Shown here piece after piece: positions 17,261 through 26,194 of a stretch of DNA of 64,000 bases. How positions within the stretch are numbered: the stretch's first letter is position 1; each line of letters begins with the position of its first letter. Both the position numbers and the translations under genes were made by a program. Below the pieces are notes generated by a model. The model saw only the letters and a list, made by a program, of their open reading frames with translations, was not told where the DNA came from and did no database searches. The DNA is taken from positions 1-64,000 of the forward strand of contig DXDB01000160.1 of assembly GCA_019115705.1 (NCBI GenBank), given 5' to 3'. The stretch comes from Candidatus Tetragenococcus pullicola. Lineage in GTDB: Bacteria; Bacillota; Bacilli; Lactobacillales; Enterococcaceae.

Positions 17261-20017
17261 TTGTCTAAAGATAAAGTCATTGAACAATTGCAAATTGAAA
17301 CCGAGAAATTAAAAGAGGTCGTTGCCTCAGATGCGTTGACGACAGAAGCAATCTCAAGTGCCATTGGTATTCAGCGAAATACAACCAGCCAATATTTAAA
17401 TGAACTGATTAAAGAAGATCTAGCCATTAAAGTGAAGACGCGTCCTGCTTATTATTTTGATAAAGCTGTTTTTGCTGAGAAATTTTTTCCGACTTCAAAG
17501 AGCGTTTATAATCGTTTTGAAAATTTAAAAAAAGAAGCAGAATTTCTTGCTAATAATAAAAAGGACCCAGTTTTTGATGCTCTGATTGGTGCTGATTCTA
17601 GTTTGCGGACGGCAATCGATCAAATAAAAGCTGCGGTCAGATATCCCGGTGTGGGTTTACCAATGCTTTTTCATGGTGAAACTGGCGTCGGAAAAAGTAT
17701 GTTGGCTAAGACTACTTATGAATTTTGTGTGGAACAGCAGTTATTGCCGGCAAATGCGCCTTTTTTGGAATTAAATTGTGCGCAGTATTACCATAATCAA
17801 GAGTTGTTAAGTAGTATTTTATTCGGTTATAAAAAGGGCTCGTTTACGGGTGCAACCAATGATGGAGTGGGCTTGTTGGAAGCTTGTGATGGAGGTATTT
17901 TATTCTTAGATGAATGCCATCGCTTGTCGCCTGAAAGTCAAGAAAAGTTGTTTACCTTTATGGATAAAGGAACTTACCAACGGATTGGCGAAAACAATAT
18001 CGAGCGACATTCTCACGTGCGAATTATTTTTGCGACGACAGAAGATATTAATAATAATTTTTTACGGACCTTTATTCGTCGTATCCCCATTGTGGTGAAC
18101 ATTCCGGCGATGAAAGAACGCAGTCATCAAGAAAAAGTTGAGTATGTCTATTCTTTCTTTTTAGAAGAAAGTAAAAAACTTGGGAAAGAGTTGATTATTT
18201 CTCCATGGATCCTGACACGATTAACCTTAATGAATTATCAGGATAATGTGGGCGAGTTAAAGAATCTGATCAAAATCATTTGTGCTGGAGCTTTTAGTAA
18301 GCAACAAGAAAGCAAACAAGTAAAAGTAACTATCAGCAGTTTAGAAGCAAGGCTATTGTCACGCTTTATGCAAGTAAAGGAAATCAGTAGCTACGAGGGA
18401 AAAGAAATTTGTATCACGCCAACTAGTCAACTTTCTGAATTTGTCCAATCTACCAATTCAGATACTAGCTTGATCAATGATATCTATAAGGTCTTTCAAC
18501 GGTTGTTTGAACAGCTAAACAAAGAGGAAGTTACTGAAGATTATTTGATTCAACAGTCATCAAGAGAAGCGGCAACGGTGATTGAAATGATGGTTTTCAA
18601 AGATGGCGAACAACAAGATAACGCCTTGAAATTATTGCATACTACCATTCAAGAGCTCGTAAATTTTTTGGAAAGCAGTTTTTATATAAAAATCAGTGGG
18701 AACGCGATTACGGCGCTAACCAATTATCTGTATAAACGCAACAACTTTTCAGCAGTCTTTTCTTTTATTGATCCAACTTTTTTAAGTGAGTTGACTCAAT
18801 TCACCGAGACTAGATTGACTACAGAAAATAAAATATTAGATGCTCTGATTGAGTTATTTGAAACAAAATTAGATATTTCTTTAATGGATTTTGAAAAAGC
18901 ATTACTAATATTTTACTTGCACAGTTTGGATCTACAAATCAAACGACCTGAAGTACACGGCTTAATTTTAGCTCATGGGTTTTCCACGGCGAGTAGTATT
19001 GCAGATGTCGTGAATCGTTTTTTAGAAGAGCATATTTTTGATGCCTTTGATATGCCATTTAATGTATCCTTAGATAAGGTGAAAGAATATTTACAGTTTT
19101 ATCTTAAAAACAATGATTGCCAAAAAGGGCTAGTTGTCTTAGTCGATATGGGCTCTTTAGTAGATTTGGCTGATAATTTGGAAGACCAAGTGACAGGACC
19201 TATGCTTGTCATTGATAACGTCACAACCCAACAAGCTTTATTTGTCGGAGATATGCTGACACATAAAGAAAAGTTAGAAGAAATCGGAAAGAAAATCTCA
19301 GAAGGATTACAGATTCAATATCAAGTGACCTATCCTAAAGTTGTCAAAAAGCCTTTGATTATCACGGTTTGTCATACAGGATTAGGAGCTGCTCAACAAC
19401 TAAAAGAATTTTTGCAAAGTTCTTTACCAGATAAAATTGACTATCAAGTAGAAGCTGTGGATTATCATTATTTAAAAAAATATGGGACAGAAAATTCTTT
19501 GTTTAGTCAATACGACGTTGAGGGAATCATTGGAACTGTCGATCCTAAAATCGAAGGAATTCCTTATGTTTCTTTGGAAGATTTAATCTCAGGAGAAGGG
19601 CAGTTATATATCGAACAAATCTTTACGCAAGTTCATGAGGCAAGTATACGCAAAGAAATAAATGATAGCTTGATTCGGAATTTGTCGATTGAGCGTTTGA
19701 TTTCTGCTATTACCATTTTGGATGTGCAAAAAGTGATTAGTTATATTGATACCATGCTTGAAGAATTGGAAAAGAAATTAACCATTCAATTGTCTAATAG
19801 TAAGCGAGCGATTCTTTATGTGCATATCGCTGGCCTTGTGGAACGTTCCATTCGTAATATGGAGGTTTCCGAATATCATAACGATGAAGTGGTTGGAAAC
19901 CGACAAAAAGAGATTCGGATTATTTCTGAGAGTTTTAAAGAAATTGAAAGTGCCTATAGTATTCGTATCAGTGACTATGAATTAAATTATCTGTATGACA
20001 TTATTTATGATATTTAA
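17261..20017 (+). CDS. LevR-type sigma-54 activator with PTS regulatory domains (regulator 2)
   Basis: This 918-residue paralogue of the 5191 gene has an N-terminal winged-helix domain and an AAA+ domain: Walker A GETGVGKS (139-146), GSFTGA (193-198), and Walker B ILFLDE. A PRD, an IIA-Man-like domain (LILAHGFSTASS, near 570), an IIB-like region and a C-terminal PRD follow. A TTG start is supported by GGAGGGG directly upstream. It ends at a terminator, and the PTS operon behind it starts at its own sigma-54 promoter. It probably controls the 20078 and 22807 promoters and perhaps 299 and 12185, which share the CGACA box. Confidence 0.93.
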   Translation: MSKDKVIEQLQIETEKLKEVVASDALTTEAISSAIGIQRNTTSQYLNELIKEDLAIKVKTRPAYYFDKAVFAEKFFPTSKSVYNRFENLKKEAEFLANNKKDPVFDALIGADSSLRTAIDQIKAAVRYPGVGLPMLFHGETGVGKSMLAKTTYEFCVEQQLLPANAPFLELNCAQYYHNQELLSSILFGYKKGSFTGATNDGVGLLEACDGGILFLDECHRLSPESQEKLFTFMDKGTYQRIGENNIERHSHVRIIFATTEDINNNFLRTFIRRIPIVVNIPAMKERSHQEKVEYVYSFFLEESKKLGKELIISPWILTRLTLMNYQDNVGELKNLIKIICAGAFSKQQESKQVKVTISSLEARLLSRFMQVKEISSYEGKEICITPTSQLSEFVQSTNSDTSLINDIYKVFQRLFEQLNKEEVTEDYLIQQSSREAATVIEMMVFKDGEQQDNALKLLHTTIQELVNFLESSFYIKISGNAITALTNYLYKRNNFSAVFSFIDPTFLSELTQFTETRLTTENKILDALIELFETKLDISLMDFEKALLIFYLHSLDLQIKRPEVHGLILAHGFSTASSIADVVNRFLEEHIFDAFDMPFNVSLDKVKEYLQFYLKNNDCQKGLVVLVDMGSLVDLADNLEDQVTGPMLVIDNVTTQQALFVGDMLTHKEKLEEIGKKISEGLQIQYQVTYPKVVKKPLIITVCHTGLGAAQQLKEFLQSSLPDKIDYQVEAVDYHYLKKYGTENSLFSQYDVEGIIGTVDPKIEGIPYVSLEDLISGEGQLYIEQIFTQVHEASIRKEINDSLIRNLSIERLISAITILDVQKVISYIDTMLEELEKKLTIQLSNSKRAILYVHIAGLVERSIRNMEVSEYHNDEVVGNRQKEIRIISESFKEIESAYSIRISDYELNYLYDIIYDI

Positions 20018-20026
20018 GCGTTAAAG

Positions 20027-20059
20027 AAGGTGGTGAAATCTTATTCACTGCCTTTTTTT
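20027..20059 (+). terminator. Terminator of levR-like gene 2
   Basis: AAGGTGGTGAA (20027-20037) pairs with TTCACTGCCTT (20044-20054), with two G-T pairs, followed by a T tract. The sigma-54 promoter of the next operon begins 19 bp later. Confidence 0.85.
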
Positions 20060-20077
20060 ATTTTATTCGACACAACT

Positions 20078-20093
20078 TGGCACAGTATTTGCT
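20078..20093 (+). promoter_or_regulatory. Sigma-54 promoter of the second PTS operon
   Basis: TGGCACAGTATTTGCT is a near-consensus -24/-12 element, with GG (20079-20080) and GC (20091-20092) 10 bases apart. CGACAC lies at 20068-20073, five bases upstream of the GG. It is about 32 bp before IIB. Confidence 0.88.
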
Positions 20094-20124
20094 TATGTAC
20101 ATAGTGTAAAGGAGGAAGAACAAA

Positions 20125-20613
20125 ATGATATCAATGATTCGTATCGACGATCGTCTGGTTCACGGACAAGTAGCTGTCAAATGGTCTAAAGAACTAGGAA
20201 TTGGTCGGATTGTAGTCGTTAGTGACACGATCGCAAAAAATGAAATACAGGTAAGTGCGTTAAAAATGGCAGCGCCAACGGGTGTAAAAGTGGCTTGTTT
20301 ACCTTTAGCCAAGGCAGTCAATATTTTAAATGATCCTCGTTCGGAAAAATTAAAAATATTGGTTGTGACCAATGACCCGAAATATGTTGCTGATTTGTTG
20401 CCCTTGTTAAACGAAAAGCCTCGTTTAAACATGGCTAATTATGGACGGATTGGCGGTTCTTTAACTGATAAACAAAAGGTATCAGAAACGGTTTATTTAT
20501 CAGATGAAGATAAACAAATACTCCAAAAAGTATTTGATATGGGCTTTGATTTTCAATATCAACCATTGCCTGATGACACACCACAATCGTTAAAGAAATT
20601 GATCGGAGGATGA
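20125..20613 (+). CDS. PTS mannose-family IIB component (system 2)
   Basis: This 162-residue IIB-Man protein has phosphorylation His13 in IDDRLVHGQV. It is closely similar to the IIB at 1758, so the two PTS arose by duplication or parallel gain. AGGAGG precedes the ATG. It is the first gene of IIB-IIC-IID; its IIA is encoded separately at 22861 behind another sigma-54 promoter. Confidence 0.93.
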   Translation: MISMIRIDDRLVHGQVAVKWSKELGIGRIVVVSDTIAKNEIQVSALKMAAPTGVKVACLPLAKAVNILNDPRSEKLKILVVTNDPKYVADLLPLLNEKPRLNMANYGRIGGSLTDKQKVSETVYLSDEDKQILQKVFDMGFDFQYQPLPDDTPQSLKKLIGG

Positions 20614-20617
20614 AATT

Positions 20618-21478
20618 ATGTTGATGAATGCACTTATTGTGGGATTTGTTGTAGCTTTTGCTAAATTTATCGATTGGTGGGGCTCCACTCAATTATCACG
20701 TCCCATTTTTATCGTGGCATTATTAGGAATTTTATTAGGACACCCTAAAGAAGGAATTATTCTTGGTGCACAATTAGAATTGATCTTTTTAGGAAATGTC
20801 AGCTTAGGCGGGGTTATGCCTTCTGATATTACCTTGGGCTCTATTTTCGGAGCTGCTTTTGCGATGATTCTTGGTTCTAACTTGGAATCAGCGATCGCCT
20901 TAGCTGTACCAATTTCAATGCTAGGAACTTTGTTATATTCAGTGATTAAAATGGTCGTTACTTCATTGGTTCCTCGTTTTGAAAAATATATCCAAGACCA
21001 TGATTACAAAGGATTTAATCGTTTATGGCATTTACAATTTTGGGGCTTTGAACTAGCTTACTTCTTACTAGGATTTATTGTGATTGTAGCAGGGACAGAT
21101 GCTGTCAGTGCCTTGATCAACGCTATTCCAGATTGGGTTCAAAGTTCAATGACCGTTGCTTCTACTATGCTTCCAGCAATGGGATTAGCGCTATTATTAA
21201 AAATGTTGTGGGAAAAATCATTGGCGCCATATTACTTCTTAGGTTTTGCTCTAGGTGCTTTCTTCTTCTATGACAAAGTAACAGGAATCAGTGACGGCGC
21301 AGCTACCACTGAACCAACAAGTATGCTTTCTTTAGTACAAATTGCCTTTATCGGAGTCATCATTGCAGCTCTTGTTGTCATGAATGAACTGAAAAAAGGG
21401 AAAAAACAAGTAGAAACATCTACAGAATCCACAGCCACAGAAGATTACGATGAAAGTGAGGATTTCTTCAATGACTAG
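20618..21478 (+). CDS. PTS mannose-family IIC component (system 2)
   Basis: This 286-residue integral membrane protein contains the IIC-Man signatures GHPKEGIILGAQLELIFLG and GGVMPSDITLGSIFGAAFA. It forms the substrate channel. The start is 4 bp after IIB with GGAGG just upstream. The acidic C-terminal tail overlaps the IID start, so the genes are translationally coupled. Confidence 0.93.
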   Translation: MLMNALIVGFVVAFAKFIDWWGSTQLSRPIFIVALLGILLGHPKEGIILGAQLELIFLGNVSLGGVMPSDITLGSIFGAAFAMILGSNLESAIALAVPISMLGTLLYSVIKMVVTSLVPRFEKYIQDHDYKGFNRLWHLQFWGFELAYFLLGFIVIVAGTDAVSALINAIPDWVQSSMTVASTMLPAMGLALLLKMLWEKSLAPYYFLGFALGAFFFYDKVTGISDGAATTEPTSMLSLVQIAFIGVIIAALVVMNELKKGKKQVETSTESTATEDYDESEDFFND

Positions 21479-22325
21479 TAATGAAACAAATAATTCACTC
21501 ATGAAAATGAATAAAGAAGAAAGAAAAAAAGTTTCAAAAATGTTCTGGCGCAACCAGTTCTTAATGTTTTGTACCAGTTATACCAAGCAACAAGGGATTA
21601 CGTATGGTTGGCTATTGGCACCTTTTCTTGAAAAAATCTATGGCAAAGACTCTGATGAATTCTATGATGCCATGTACCGCCACTTAGATTTCTTTAATAC
21701 TGCGCCTGCTATGAACGGAATGATCGGCGGCTTGGTGGTCTCCATGGAAGAAGAAAATAAAGCCATGAAAGATCAAGGAGAAGAATTTGATGAAACATCT
21801 ATCTCTGCAATAAAGACTGCTTTGATGGGCCCTTTAGCAGGGATTGGTGATGCATTATATCTTTCTGTGCTACGTGTTATTGCTACCGGGGTTGCTATTG
21901 GCTTATCCCAACAAGGTAGTATCTTAGGACCAATTTTATTCTTATTGATTGTCAATGTTCCCAATATGTTAATTCGTTGGTATACCACTGTCATCGGGTA
22001 TAAAGGTGGCGGACAGTTTATCAATACCGCGATGAAATCAGGGACGTTCCAAGCCATCACAAAAGGTTGTACTGTTTTAGGGTTGATTATGACCGGTGCT
22101 ATGACGGCCCAATTTGTTACTTTCAAAACAACCTTTACCGCGGACTTTGCCAATACGACTTTTGATTTGCAACAAGTTTTTGACTCAATCATGCCAGGTT
22201 TATTGCCACTTTCAATCACAATGATTTGTTTTGCTTACTTGAGAAAACACAACAAACCTGTGACAGTCTTAGTAGCAATGTTTGTAATTTCTATTTTACT
22301 GACTCTATTAGGAGTTGCGGGTTAA
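21471..22325 (+). CDS. PTS mannose-family IID component (system 2)
   Basis: This IID-Man protein of 284 residues from the chosen start has YGWLLAPFLEKIYG, ALMGPLAGIGDALY and C-terminal membrane spans. The ATG at 21471 is favoured because AGTGAGG is about ten bases upstream; an in-frame ATG at 21450 has no ribosome-binding site. It overlaps IIC by eight bases and is followed by a strong terminator. Confidence 0.92.
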   Translation: MTSNETNNSLMKMNKEERKKVSKMFWRNQFLMFCTSYTKQQGITYGWLLAPFLEKIYGKDSDEFYDAMYRHLDFFNTAPAMNGMIGGLVVSMEEENKAMKDQGEEFDETSISAIKTALMGPLAGIGDALYLSVLRVIATGVAIGLSQQGSILGPILFLLIVNVPNMLIRWYTTVIGYKGGGQFINTAMKSGTFQAITKGCTVLGLIMTGAMTAQFVTFKTTFTADFANTTFDLQQVFDSIMPGLLPLSITMICFAYLRKHNKPVTVLVAMFVISILLTLLGVAG

Positions 22326-22337
22326 CTTAATTATTTT

Positions 22338-22370
22338 AAAAACACCTAAGAATTTCTTAGGTGTTTTTTT
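22338..22370 (+). terminator. Terminator of the second PTS operon
   Basis: AAAAACACCTAAG (22338-22350) pairs with CTTAGGTGTTTTT (22356-22368), a perfect 13-bp stem with a T tract. Confidence 0.93.
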
Positions 22371-22477
22371 CGTCTAACAGGGAAATGTCTTTTTCGATAA
22401 AAACTAACTTTTTATGCATCGGTTTTATTAAGAATTGGTTTTATCAATAATAATGCGAATCATTAGAAGAATCGGTG

Positions 22478-22603
22478 GCAAATGACTGTGCTTTTCGTCA
22501 GTAAAGGTACAGAAGAATGGCAAACAACTGTGCCTTTAGCCAGTAAAGATACAGAAGAATGGTAAACTATTGTGCCTTTAACCGGTAAAGATACAGAAGA
22601 ACC
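22478..22603. repeat. Three tandem copies of a 42-bp unit
   Basis: Units at 22478-22519, 22520-22561 and 22562-22603 share GTGC-TTT, AGTAAAG-TACAGAAGAA and flanking bases, with modest divergence. The period is 14 codons. In one frame the units read VPLASKDTEEW-like, broken by TAA at the start of unit three, so it may be a decayed repeat-protein fragment. It lies in the 490-bp gap between the second PTS operon and its IIA; I see no intact gene there. Confidence 0.85.
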
Positions 22604-22806
22604 CGTTGTCTAATAAGAAAGTACATCTCTAAAAAATATTAAATTTTTGATGTATCACTTTTATTTGGAATGGTCATTTTGAATAGGGCAAATCATACGA
22701 GAATTTCCATAAAGTGTTCGTTTCCTCTTTTTATAAACAAGCAAATTAATTTTTTCGATTGTTAGTTTGGTATAATAGAAGTATGAAAAAGTAGGCGACA
22801 GATAGT

Positions 22807-22822
22807 TGGCATATTTTTTGCT
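22807..22822 (+). promoter_or_regulatory. Sigma-54 promoter of the IIA/uronyl hydrolase operon
   Basis: TGGCATATTTTTTGCT has GG (22808-22809) and GC (22820-22821) 10 bases apart, with CGACAG at 22796-22801 (spacing six instead of five). It drives IIA and probably DUF2264-GH88-GH36-discoidin-GH43. A TATAAT at about 22771 may add a weak sigma-A promoter. Confidence 0.85.
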
Positions 22823-22860
22823 TAATAAGTAATTGAATCTAGAGGAAAGAGGTCGAATGA

Positions 22861-23274
22861 ATGAAAAAAGAATATTTTATGATTTCACATAATGAATATG
22901 CAGAAGGTTTAAAAAAAGCAGTGGAGATGATTATTGGCAAACAAGATAATTTAACAGCATATGGTCTGATGCCAGGAGAACATCCGGATGAAATCACTGC
23001 AAAAATTGAACAAAGTCTAAACGATCAGACAAAAACGGTTATTTTAGGCGATATTGCAGGAGGCAGTGTTTGTAACTCCGCTCTGCGACTAACAACGAAC
23101 CCAAATGTCACACTTGTTACGGGAACCAATCTTCCATTGGCTTTAGAAGTTATTGTTTCTCAAGCAACTACTGAAGAAGAAATCGCACCAATCATGAAAG
23201 TTACCAAAGAACAAATGAAAATTTTAAAAGTAGAACCAACGCTTCCCACAGACGGTGATGATTTTTTCTCATGA
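22861..23274 (+). CDS. PTS mannose-family IIA component (system 2)
   Basis: This 137-residue IIA-Man protein has active His10 (YFMISHNEYAEG), VILGDIAGGSVCNSA and GTNLPLALEV. It is the partner of IIBCD at 20125-22325 but is the first gene of the catabolic operon, so phosphate supply to the transporter is tied to enzyme expression. The stop overlaps the start of DUF2264 (ATGAG). Confidence 0.92.
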   Translation: MKKEYFMISHNEYAEGLKKAVEMIIGKQDNLTAYGLMPGEHPDEITAKIEQSLNDQTKTVILGDIAGGSVCNSALRLTTNPNVTLVTGTNLPLALEVIVSQATTEEEIAPIMKVTKEQMKILKVEPTLPTDGDDFFS

Positions 23275-25058
23275 GTTGCCTTTCAAATAGAGATGAGTTG
23301 TTGCAATGGTTTGAAGAATTACTACCAGATGATTTAAGCTATTTAGAGCAATCAGGAGGTTCTTATTTAAAAGAAATTCGTGAATTAGAAGCTTTGCTAC
23401 GACCGATGTGGGCAGTATTACCGGCGTATTTTTCTGGATCTAGAAGCAAAAAAATTTTATTTTATATAGATTGGTTGCAACAAACAATTGAAAATCAAGA
23501 ATTACCAGAAATTTCGACAGAAAACCGACAGATTGCTGTGGAGACAGGGGTGCTTGGTTATGCCTTAGGAACCTATCAAGCCGATTTTTTACATTTGTTT
23601 TCTAAAAGTGGTCAAGAGTACTTGGTTGAATGGCTAAATCAGTTGAATCACATTGTCTTCCCAGAAGGAAATTGGTATTTTTTCCTGATTTTAGTTAATG
23701 GTGGATTAAAAAAGAATGATTGCAAGTACTCGGAGATTCGATTGCAAGAAGCTTTGGAAAAAATTGATTCTTTTTATCTAGGGAATGGCTGGTATTCAGA
23801 TGGGAGAAATTTTCAACGAGATTATTATGTGGCTTTTGCTTTTCATTTTTATGGCCTATTATATAGTCGTTTTTCAAAAGATGCTCATGCGGAGAAATTT
23901 AAAAAACGTGCGGTTCGATTTTCGGAAGATTTTATCTATTGGTTTGATGAAACAGGACGTTCCTTGCCTTTTGGAAGAAGCTTAACTTATCGATTCGCTC
24001 ATGTTTCTTTCTGGGTTGCTCTTATTTTGTCTGATGTTTATGAAAAAACACCTTATTCCTTAGGACAGATAAAAAAACTTATTCTTGATCACCTGTGTTT
24101 TTGGAAAGAACAACCAATCACCGCTAGTGCAAATGGTAATTTATCGATTGGTTATGGTTATAGTCAACAACTTTTATCAGAAGATTATAATTCCCCAGGC
24201 TCCCCAATGTGGGCTTTTAAAAGTTTTTTATTGTTCGAACTTGGCGGCGATGCTTTTTTTTGGCAAGTGGCCGAAGAAAAGATCACACGACAAAAGAGCT
24301 GCGTCCAAAAAGAGGCTGGTTTTTATATTCAGACAGACGCCCACCAAACCACCGCATTATCAAATCTTCAGTATAGCCAAAACGAGCAGTTGTACCATCG
24401 CCAGGAGAAGTATAACAAATTTTGTTACTCTACGCTTTTTGGCTTTAATATTTCACGAGGAAATGAGCAAATTGAACAATTTGCGGTAGATAACTGCTTG
24501 GCGATTTCAATGGCTGGTCACCACCAATTTCAAAGTCGAACCAAAATAGAGCAAAGCCGTTGTTATAAAAACTATGGAGTGAATAGCTGGAATCTTTGGG
24601 ACGAAGTATGGATAACTAGCTATTTGCTTCCTATTGATGCGAGGAGTCATGTTCGGATTCACGAAATTACAACTCCGTATGCATTGGATACTTATGAAGG
24701 TGGCTTTCCATTATGGGATTGGAATAAAAAATATCAACAGCCACAACTCACCGATAAGTCGTGTGTTTTAGCTAATAAGTGGGGATCCTCCCAACTAGTC
24801 GATTTAAAAAATAATCGTCAGCCAGTAGTAGTTAGCCAAGGCCCCAATACCAACATTTATAACTGTGAAAAAAATGGCGTACCAGCTTTGCAAAAGACCG
24901 TGGGCAAAGGAACAACTTTATTTGCTAGTTATGTGGCAGGAGACACGGTTAAACAAAAAATGCCACATTTACATTTATTGATTGATGAAACAGGGTACCA
25001 AGTAAGCATTGACCAACAAAAATACTTTATGAAAAAGGAGCATTTTTATGACGAATGA
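23271..25058 (+). CDS. DUF2264-family protein, possible glucuronidase
   Basis: This 595-residue cytoplasmic protein has the DUF2264 pattern: an alpha-helical barrel-like N-terminal part with PEGNWYFFLILVN, GWYSDGR, and RSLPFGRSLTYRFAH, and a C-terminal beta region. From memory, some members of this group are assigned to GH154 beta-glucuronidases, but I cannot verify that here. The context (IIA upstream, GH88 uronyl hydrolase overlapping downstream) supports a role in removing uronic acid from imported glycans. It overlaps both neighbours. Confidence 0.7.
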   Translation: MSCLSNRDELLQWFEELLPDDLSYLEQSGGSYLKEIRELEALLRPMWAVLPAYFSGSRSKKILFYIDWLQQTIENQELPEISTENRQIAVETGVLGYALGTYQADFLHLFSKSGQEYLVEWLNQLNHIVFPEGNWYFFLILVNGGLKKNDCKYSEIRLQEALEKIDSFYLGNGWYSDGRNFQRDYYVAFAFHFYGLLYSRFSKDAHAEKFKKRAVRFSEDFIYWFDETGRSLPFGRSLTYRFAHVSFWVALILSDVYEKTPYSLGQIKKLILDHLCFWKEQPITASANGNLSIGYGYSQQLLSEDYNSPGSPMWAFKSFLLFELGGDAFFWQVAEEKITRQKSCVQKEAGFYIQTDAHQTTALSNLQYSQNEQLYHRQEKYNKFCYSTLFGFNISRGNEQIEQFAVDNCLAISMAGHHQFQSRTKIEQSRCYKNYGVNSWNLWDEVWITSYLLPIDARSHVRIHEITTPYALDTYEGGFPLWDWNKKYQQPQLTDKSCVLANKWGSSQLVDLKNNRQPVVVSQGPNTNIYNCEKNGVPALQKTVGKGTTLFASYVAGDTVKQKMPHLHLLIDETGYQVSIDQQKYFMKKEHFYDE

Positions 25059-26181
25059 AGAAACGAAACAATGGGCCGAACAAGTCTTTGAAAAAATTGA
25101 TGAAAAATTACAAGTGGAAGTCAAACGATTAGGGGATAAAATCCCTTATGTTCCTGACGAAAAAACGGGTCTTTATCAAGAAGATAAAGGAGAAACAGAT
25201 CCTGTTTGGTGGACCAACGGCTTTTGGGCAGGCATGTTATGGCAAATGTATCATGCAACTGAAAATGAAGTCTATAAAAAAGCCGCTGAATCCAATGAAG
25301 AAACCTTAGATAAAGCATTTGATATTTATACAGGCTTACATCATGATGTGGGTTTTATGTGGTTACATACAGCTGTGGCCAACTATCGTTTAACAGGTAA
25401 CGAACGTTCCAAAGCCCGTGGTTTGCATGCAGCCCATTTGTTGGCAGGACGCTATAATCCTCGTGGCAAATTTATTCGTTCATGGAATCGTGATCGAGCA
25501 GGTTGGGTCATTATCGATTCGATGTTAAATATTCCCTTACTTTACTGGGCTGAAGATACCCTAGGCGATCCTCGTTTTGGCTATGTCGCCCAAGACCACG
25601 CCGATAAAGTCATGCAAGATATTGTACGTGCAGATGGTTCAGTGAATCATATTGGTGTCTTTGATCCAACCAATGGCGATTTGTTAGAAACGCCTGCTGG
25701 TCAGGGGTATGAAAGTGGTTCTTCTTGGTCAAGAGGACAAGCTTGGGCCATTTATGGTTTTGCTTTAAGTTATTTGCATACTGGCAAAAAGGAATATTTA
25801 GAAGTTGCCAAGAAAGTTAGTCATTACTTTATTTCAGAAGTTGCCAAAACAAATTGGGTGCCACTTGTTGATTTTAGAGCACCGAAAGAACCTGTGATGT
25901 GGGACACTTCTGCTGGTATGTGTGCCGCATGTGGCTTTTTAGAAATTGCCAAGCATGTCCCTGATTATGAAAAAGAGTTGTATACCGATGCCGCTGTCAA
26001 TATTTTACAGGCAACTTTTGAAAAACATGGAATCAAAGAACTTGAAAAAGATGGCTTGATTGATCATGCTACCGGTAGTTATCATGATGAAAGATGGACA
26101 GAAGTGCCTATTATTTATAGTGACTATTACTTTGTGGAAGCTATCTTAAGACTATTGGATAAAGACTTTCTTATTTGGTAA
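25048..26181 (+). CDS. GH88 unsaturated glucuronyl hydrolase
   Basis: This 377-residue cytoplasmic enzyme has the GH88 double-Asp arrangement: Asp100 in HHDVGFMW and Asp157 in VIIDSMLN, with SSWSRGQAW and RWTEVPIIYSDYYF. GH88 enzymes hydrate the 4,5-unsaturated uronic acid left by polysaccharide lyases and so release the neighbouring sugar. GH105 is related, but HDVGFM argues for GH88. Its presence shows that lyase products, not just hydrolase products, reach the cytoplasm. It is translationally coupled to DUF2264, with an AGGAG site inside that gene. Confidence 0.9.
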   Translation: MTNEETKQWAEQVFEKIDEKLQVEVKRLGDKIPYVPDEKTGLYQEDKGETDPVWWTNGFWAGMLWQMYHATENEVYKKAAESNEETLDKAFDIYTGLHHDVGFMWLHTAVANYRLTGNERSKARGLHAAHLLAGRYNPRGKFIRSWNRDRAGWVIIDSMLNIPLLYWAEDTLGDPRFGYVAQDHADKVMQDIVRADGSVNHIGVFDPTNGDLLETPAGQGYESGSSWSRGQAWAIYGFALSYLHTGKKEYLEVAKKVSHYFISEVAKTNWVPLVDFRAPKEPVMWDTSAGMCAACGFLEIAKHVPDYEKELYTDAAVNILQATFEKHGIKELEKDGLIDHATGSYHDERWTEVPIIYSDYYFVEAILRLLDKDFLIW

Positions 26182-26194
26182 CAAGGAGAGCAAA

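Noticed and set aside
24085-24489. A 134-codon frame within the DUF2264 gene
   Set aside because: It lies inside a well-supported gene in another frame and has no ribosome-binding site; a shadow frame.
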